Part shown: piece by piece, positions 61,888 to 64,000 of the stretch
Position numbering within the stretch: the stretch's first letter is position 1
Layout: each line of letters begins with the position of its first letter
NCBI GenBank assembly: GCA_022821065.1
Contig: JAJEEK010000027.1
Coordinates: forward strand, 59,733-123,732
Source of the DNA: Candidatus Poribacteria bacterium
GTDB lineage: Bacteria; Poribacteria; WGA-4E; WGA-3G
DNA length: 64,000 bases
Reading direction: 5' to 3'
The notes under the pieces: model-generated
Seen by the model: the letters and a program-made list of their open reading frames with translations, nothing else
Databases searched by the model: none
Told to the model about the DNA's origin: nothing
Made by a program: the position numbers and the translations under genes

Positions 61888-63009
61888 TTATTGTAGATCG
61901 CGCAGAGTTTTTTCAATACTGTTTTTGAGGTTAACTTTGCCCTGCTGTGTTGCAAGCCATAATGCTCTATGTAAATCTTGCTTAGCCTCGCTGGTCTGAC
62001 CAAGTTTATACTTAGCGATTCCCCGATTCAAGTAGGCCTTCGCATCATCACGGAAAAAGTAAATGGTGGTATCATATCTCTTAATGTCATCAAGATATTG
62101 CTTTTTTTTATTCTCAATGGAATTCTGAATGTTGTAATCATGTTCATCTTTTTTAGCGTTTTGCTGATATAGATCGCGGAGAGTTTTTTCAATATTGTTT
62201 TTGAGGTTGACTTTGCCTTGTTCTGTTGCGATCTGTAACGCTCTACGTAAATCCTGCTTAGCCTCACTGGTCTGACCGAGTTCGTACTTAGCGATTCCCC
62301 GATTGAAGTAAGCCTTTGCATCATCAGGGAAAAGGTAAATAGTCATATCATACCTCCTAATGTCATCAAGATGTTGCTTTTCTTCTTCCTTACTCAGACT
62401 CCGATTGTTGTAATCATGGGCATTATTCTTAGCGTTTCCTTGATTGTTGTAGCCATAATGGTTATTAGGAGTAATAATAAGCCAGTGATATATCGTCCCA
62501 TCGGAGCGCGTATAAAACATTACACGGGAAGTATAGTTTTTCGTCGATGTTTTGAAGCGAAGTTGAGGTTGTGGTTCCACCCTGTCAGCTTCCCTTACGG
62601 TTCTTGATATATCAGGGATTCGGGACGTAGATTTTGTTTCAGATTCATATTCCCATCGTTCAAGCAGAGGGTCCCAACGCATTGTACCGCGGGTCTTTGT
62701 TTCCTGGGGTACATTTAGTGTATGACTATGATTCGACGTGTGTTGTTTGGGTGGCACAACGAGATAGGGTTTGTGAGCGGTTCTTTGATAGTGTTCCACC
62801 CAAATATAAATTCGTCCACCTGCTCCATCATCTGTGATTTGAGTTGCCGGACCCATCCCTCGAATTATTCCTGAAATATGGTGCCCTATCCATGTATCCA
62901 TAAAATCTGTGTTCGGTCTGTTTTGATTCAGTGTGGCTGGCATTGTACATCCTGATAGTCCCAAAAGTGAGATACATACAAAAAACGAAAAGACGTGAAG
63001 TTTTTTCAT
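61888..63009 (-). CDS. Lipoprotein with two identical-length TPR-like repeats
   Basis: The 373-residue protein has lipobox GLSGC (C21) and a central domain with no known family (FMDTWIGHHISGIIRGMGPATQITDD, a start typical of small uncharacterised lipoproteins). In the C-terminal third there are two copies of a 92-residue unit ending AKAYFNRGIAKYELGQTSEAKQDLRRALQIAT and NIEKTLRDLYQ. At the DNA level the two units are offset by 276 bp with high identity over about 213 bp. The TPR-like pair suggests docking to another envelope protein. Confidence 0.75.
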   Translation of the reverse strand: MKKLHVFSFFVCISLLGLSGCTMPATLNQNRPNTDFMDTWIGHHISGIIRGMGPATQITDDGAGGRIYIWVEHYQRTAHKPYLVVPPKQHTSNHSHTLNVPQETKTRGTMRWDPLLERWEYESETKSTSRIPDISRTVREADRVEPQPQLRFKTSTKNYTSRVMFYTRSDGTIYHWLIITPNNHYGYNNQGNAKNNAHDYNNRSLSKEEEKQHLDDIRRYDMTIYLFPDDAKAYFNRGIAKYELGQTSEAKQDLRRALQIATEQGKVNLKNNIEKTLRDLYQQNAKKDEHDYNIQNSIENKKKQYLDDIKRYDTTIYFFRDDAKAYLNRGIAKYKLGQTSEAKQDLHRALWLATQQGKVNLKNSIEKTLRDLQ

Positions 63010-63434
63010 GAGCTATCCACCTTGTTTTTCAAACGATACCCAAAAAGTTCAAAAACCCGTTGTGTATTCCTATATTTCTTCCCAGTTTTGTTTACGTTAG
63101 TGATATTCTAATACAAATGTTGCTGTTTCACCAGAAATTAACACAACATTCTGATGTTTTCGGATTTTTTATTTAAAATTTTACTAAATTTTGGACAATT
63201 TTTATCGTAAAGCCTATAATTACCCAGAGTCATTCAGTTTTAAGAAATTATAGAGTTTCTCGTCCTTTTTTTAGGATCCGATGCGGTTAGGAAACCACAC
63301 CTACCGGGCCTTGGAGTTCAAAATTGGACGAAAAAACCGAGAACTGAATGGCTCTGATAATTACCTTTATATGTCAGAGTTGACGAGATTAGAAAACTAC
63401 GCCAGCGGGGAAGACTGTCCCTAAATCGGCGTGT
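63010..63434. other. 425-bp intergenic stretch with one repeat, no gene seen
   Basis: The only structured feature is the third copy of the GGTTCGGTT-family repeat (63274-63358). The rest is AT-rich. Confidence 0.6.
63274..63358. repeat. GGTTCGGTT hairpin repeat, copy 3 (degenerate)
   Basis: ATGCGGTTAGGAAACCACACCTACCGGGCC and the tail GGACGAAAAAACCGAGAACTGAATGG match copies 1 and 2, but the stem is imperfect. Confidence 0.75.
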
Positions 63435-63696
63435 TCACATATTTTGGGGTTTTACTACAAGATATCTCAACGTTGGCAAACGAGGTTTTTTAGGGAAGTT
63501 AGCCTCCAAAATTGTATCCTGAATGAAAGCACTTGCATTGAGGATTTCAATACCGATAAGCTCCCGCTTTTTCATTCAGTTCAGCCGTAATATTGGGACT
63601 CAGTTCAACACTACCGCTTTCAGCTTCATCGGAAATTACGAGATGTAATATATCTTCTTTCTCAAAATAGGTCATTTTTGGTTTAACCTTACTCAT
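63435..63696 (-). pseudogene. DUF2283-family small protein with a frameshift
   Basis: From ATG 63696 the frame reads MSKVKPKMTYFEKEDILHLV and then SDEAESGSVELSPNITAELNEK, the DUF2283 pattern, before a stop at 63547 (49 residues). One base away the other frame continues as GELIGIEILNAS, the DUF2283 ending, and is open to 63435. The join falls in GAAAAAGCGGGAGC, a stretch prone to slippage or base-call error. The upstream small gene overlaps this ATG by 8 bases. DUF2283 proteins often accompany small toxin-like DUF4258 proteins, but the partner here is not of that type. Confidence 0.6.
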
Positions 63697-63832
63697 CGTC
63701 GTTCTGCCCTTTGTCTGTTGCAGGATCGTACAAACGATATACTCCTTGTCTTATCCACCAATATTTTCGTTCCTCAATGGGAATATTATCAAACTTCGAT
63801 TGATTGACAGTGTATATTCTTATATTAGACAT
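63689..63832 (-). CDS. Small protein coupled to the DUF2283-like gene
   Basis: This 47-residue ORF, too short for the track, reads MSNIRIYTVNQSKFDNIPIE, then RKYWWIRQGVYRLYDPAT and an acidic end. Its TAA lies inside the first codons of the DUF2283-like gene (8-base overlap), which supports it as translated. The family is unknown. No good ribosome-binding site was located. The final stretch 63833-64000 shows no further gene. Confidence 0.5.
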   Translation of the reverse strand: MSNIRIYTVNQSKFDNIPIEERKYWWIRQGVYRLYDPATDKGQNDDE

Positions 63833-64000
63833 TATATTAATTTAATCTTGAGGTGTAGGATACACACAAGGTCTGAAGTTTAATATCAAGTTGTTAAATC
63901 AAAAGCAGTTTTCCATTACGATCACGGACCATACTTTCTTCGTTGTTAGAAAAGTGTATTTAAAGATGCGAAACCGTTTGATAACAGCAATCGCATTTTA

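Noticed and set aside
63857-64000. Possible further small gene at the window edge on the minus strand
   Set aside because: All frames are interrupted, except a short MVRDRNGKLLLI stretch, which is too short to support.

Overview
The window looks like chromosome from an uncultivated Gram-negative (diderm) bacterium, most likely a member of Candidatus Poribacteria or a close relative. This is inference from gene content: a phytanoyl-CoA-dioxygenase-type oxygenase, two sulfatases, a SUMF1-type protein, a CRTAC1/UnbV protein, two enolase-superfamily enzymes, a mannonate dehydratase-like protein, a PorV/UPF0164 barrel, a Wza-like SLBB exporter and many lipoproteins, with palindromic repeats between genes. 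No rRNA, tRNA, CRISPR array or intact transposase was seen.

Region 1 (1-4.8 kb) is the strangest part. A small helix-turn-helix gene faces a run of secreted or membrane-anchored proteins of no recognised function. Two of them (758-1405 and 3624-4253) share a near-identical 293-bp leader plus signal-anchor segment and a His-rich motif, but have unrelated C-termini. Between the copies lie a Cys/Ser-rich protein interrupted by an in-frame TAG and a GspC/PilP-like gene broken by a frameshift. Region 2 (4.8-10.7 kb, minus strand) is housekeeping: scpA-scpB-thrC, an M50 site-2 protease, a CCA-adding-type nucleotidyltransferase and a cyclase-family hydrolase. Region 3 (10.8-20.1 kb) has a GNAT, an operon of DegT aminotransferase, DCC/LMF fusion and inositol-phosphatase-like enzyme, a double-Cache lipoprotein, and a group with an ELM1-like protein, a lipoprotein and a TPR-redoxin protein.

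Region 4 (20.4-29.3 kb) holds an enolase-superfamily enzyme, PhyH oxygenase, PorV-like barrel, MFS carrier, flippase-like protein, amidohydrolase, zinc-ribbon DUF2007-like protein and SLBB exporter. Region 5 (29.3-36.6 kb) has an Hfq-like protein, a single-chain restriction-modification enzyme without a visible helicase, a Tat-exported TIM-barrel protein, a slipin and a duplicated membrane protein. Region 6 (37-50 kb) carries a sulfatase - mannonate dehydratase - PQQ-propeller run, a sialidase-like BNR protein, a TPR - SUMF1 - UnbV run, a double von Willebrand A protein and MoaB. Region 7 (50-63 kb) has an adenylate-forming ligase, a second sulfatase, a sulfite-oxidase-family molybdoenzyme, an MFS carrier, an MLE-type enolase, a KDG kinase - hydroxyacid dehydrogenase operon, a D12-class adenine methyltransferase and a TPR lipoprotein with a 276-bp tandem repeat. 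The last kilobase has a tiny overlapping gene pair, one member of which is a frameshifted DUF2283-like gene.

Together the genes suggest a heterotroph degrading sulfated, uronic-acid-containing glycans: sulfatases and a sialidase-like protein act on the polymer, and mannonate dehydratase plus KDG kinase take hexuronates to KDPG. At least four short palindromic repeat families are spread between genes and in some cases abut leaders. Promoters are given only where a good -35/-10 pair with 17-20 bp spacing was read directly.
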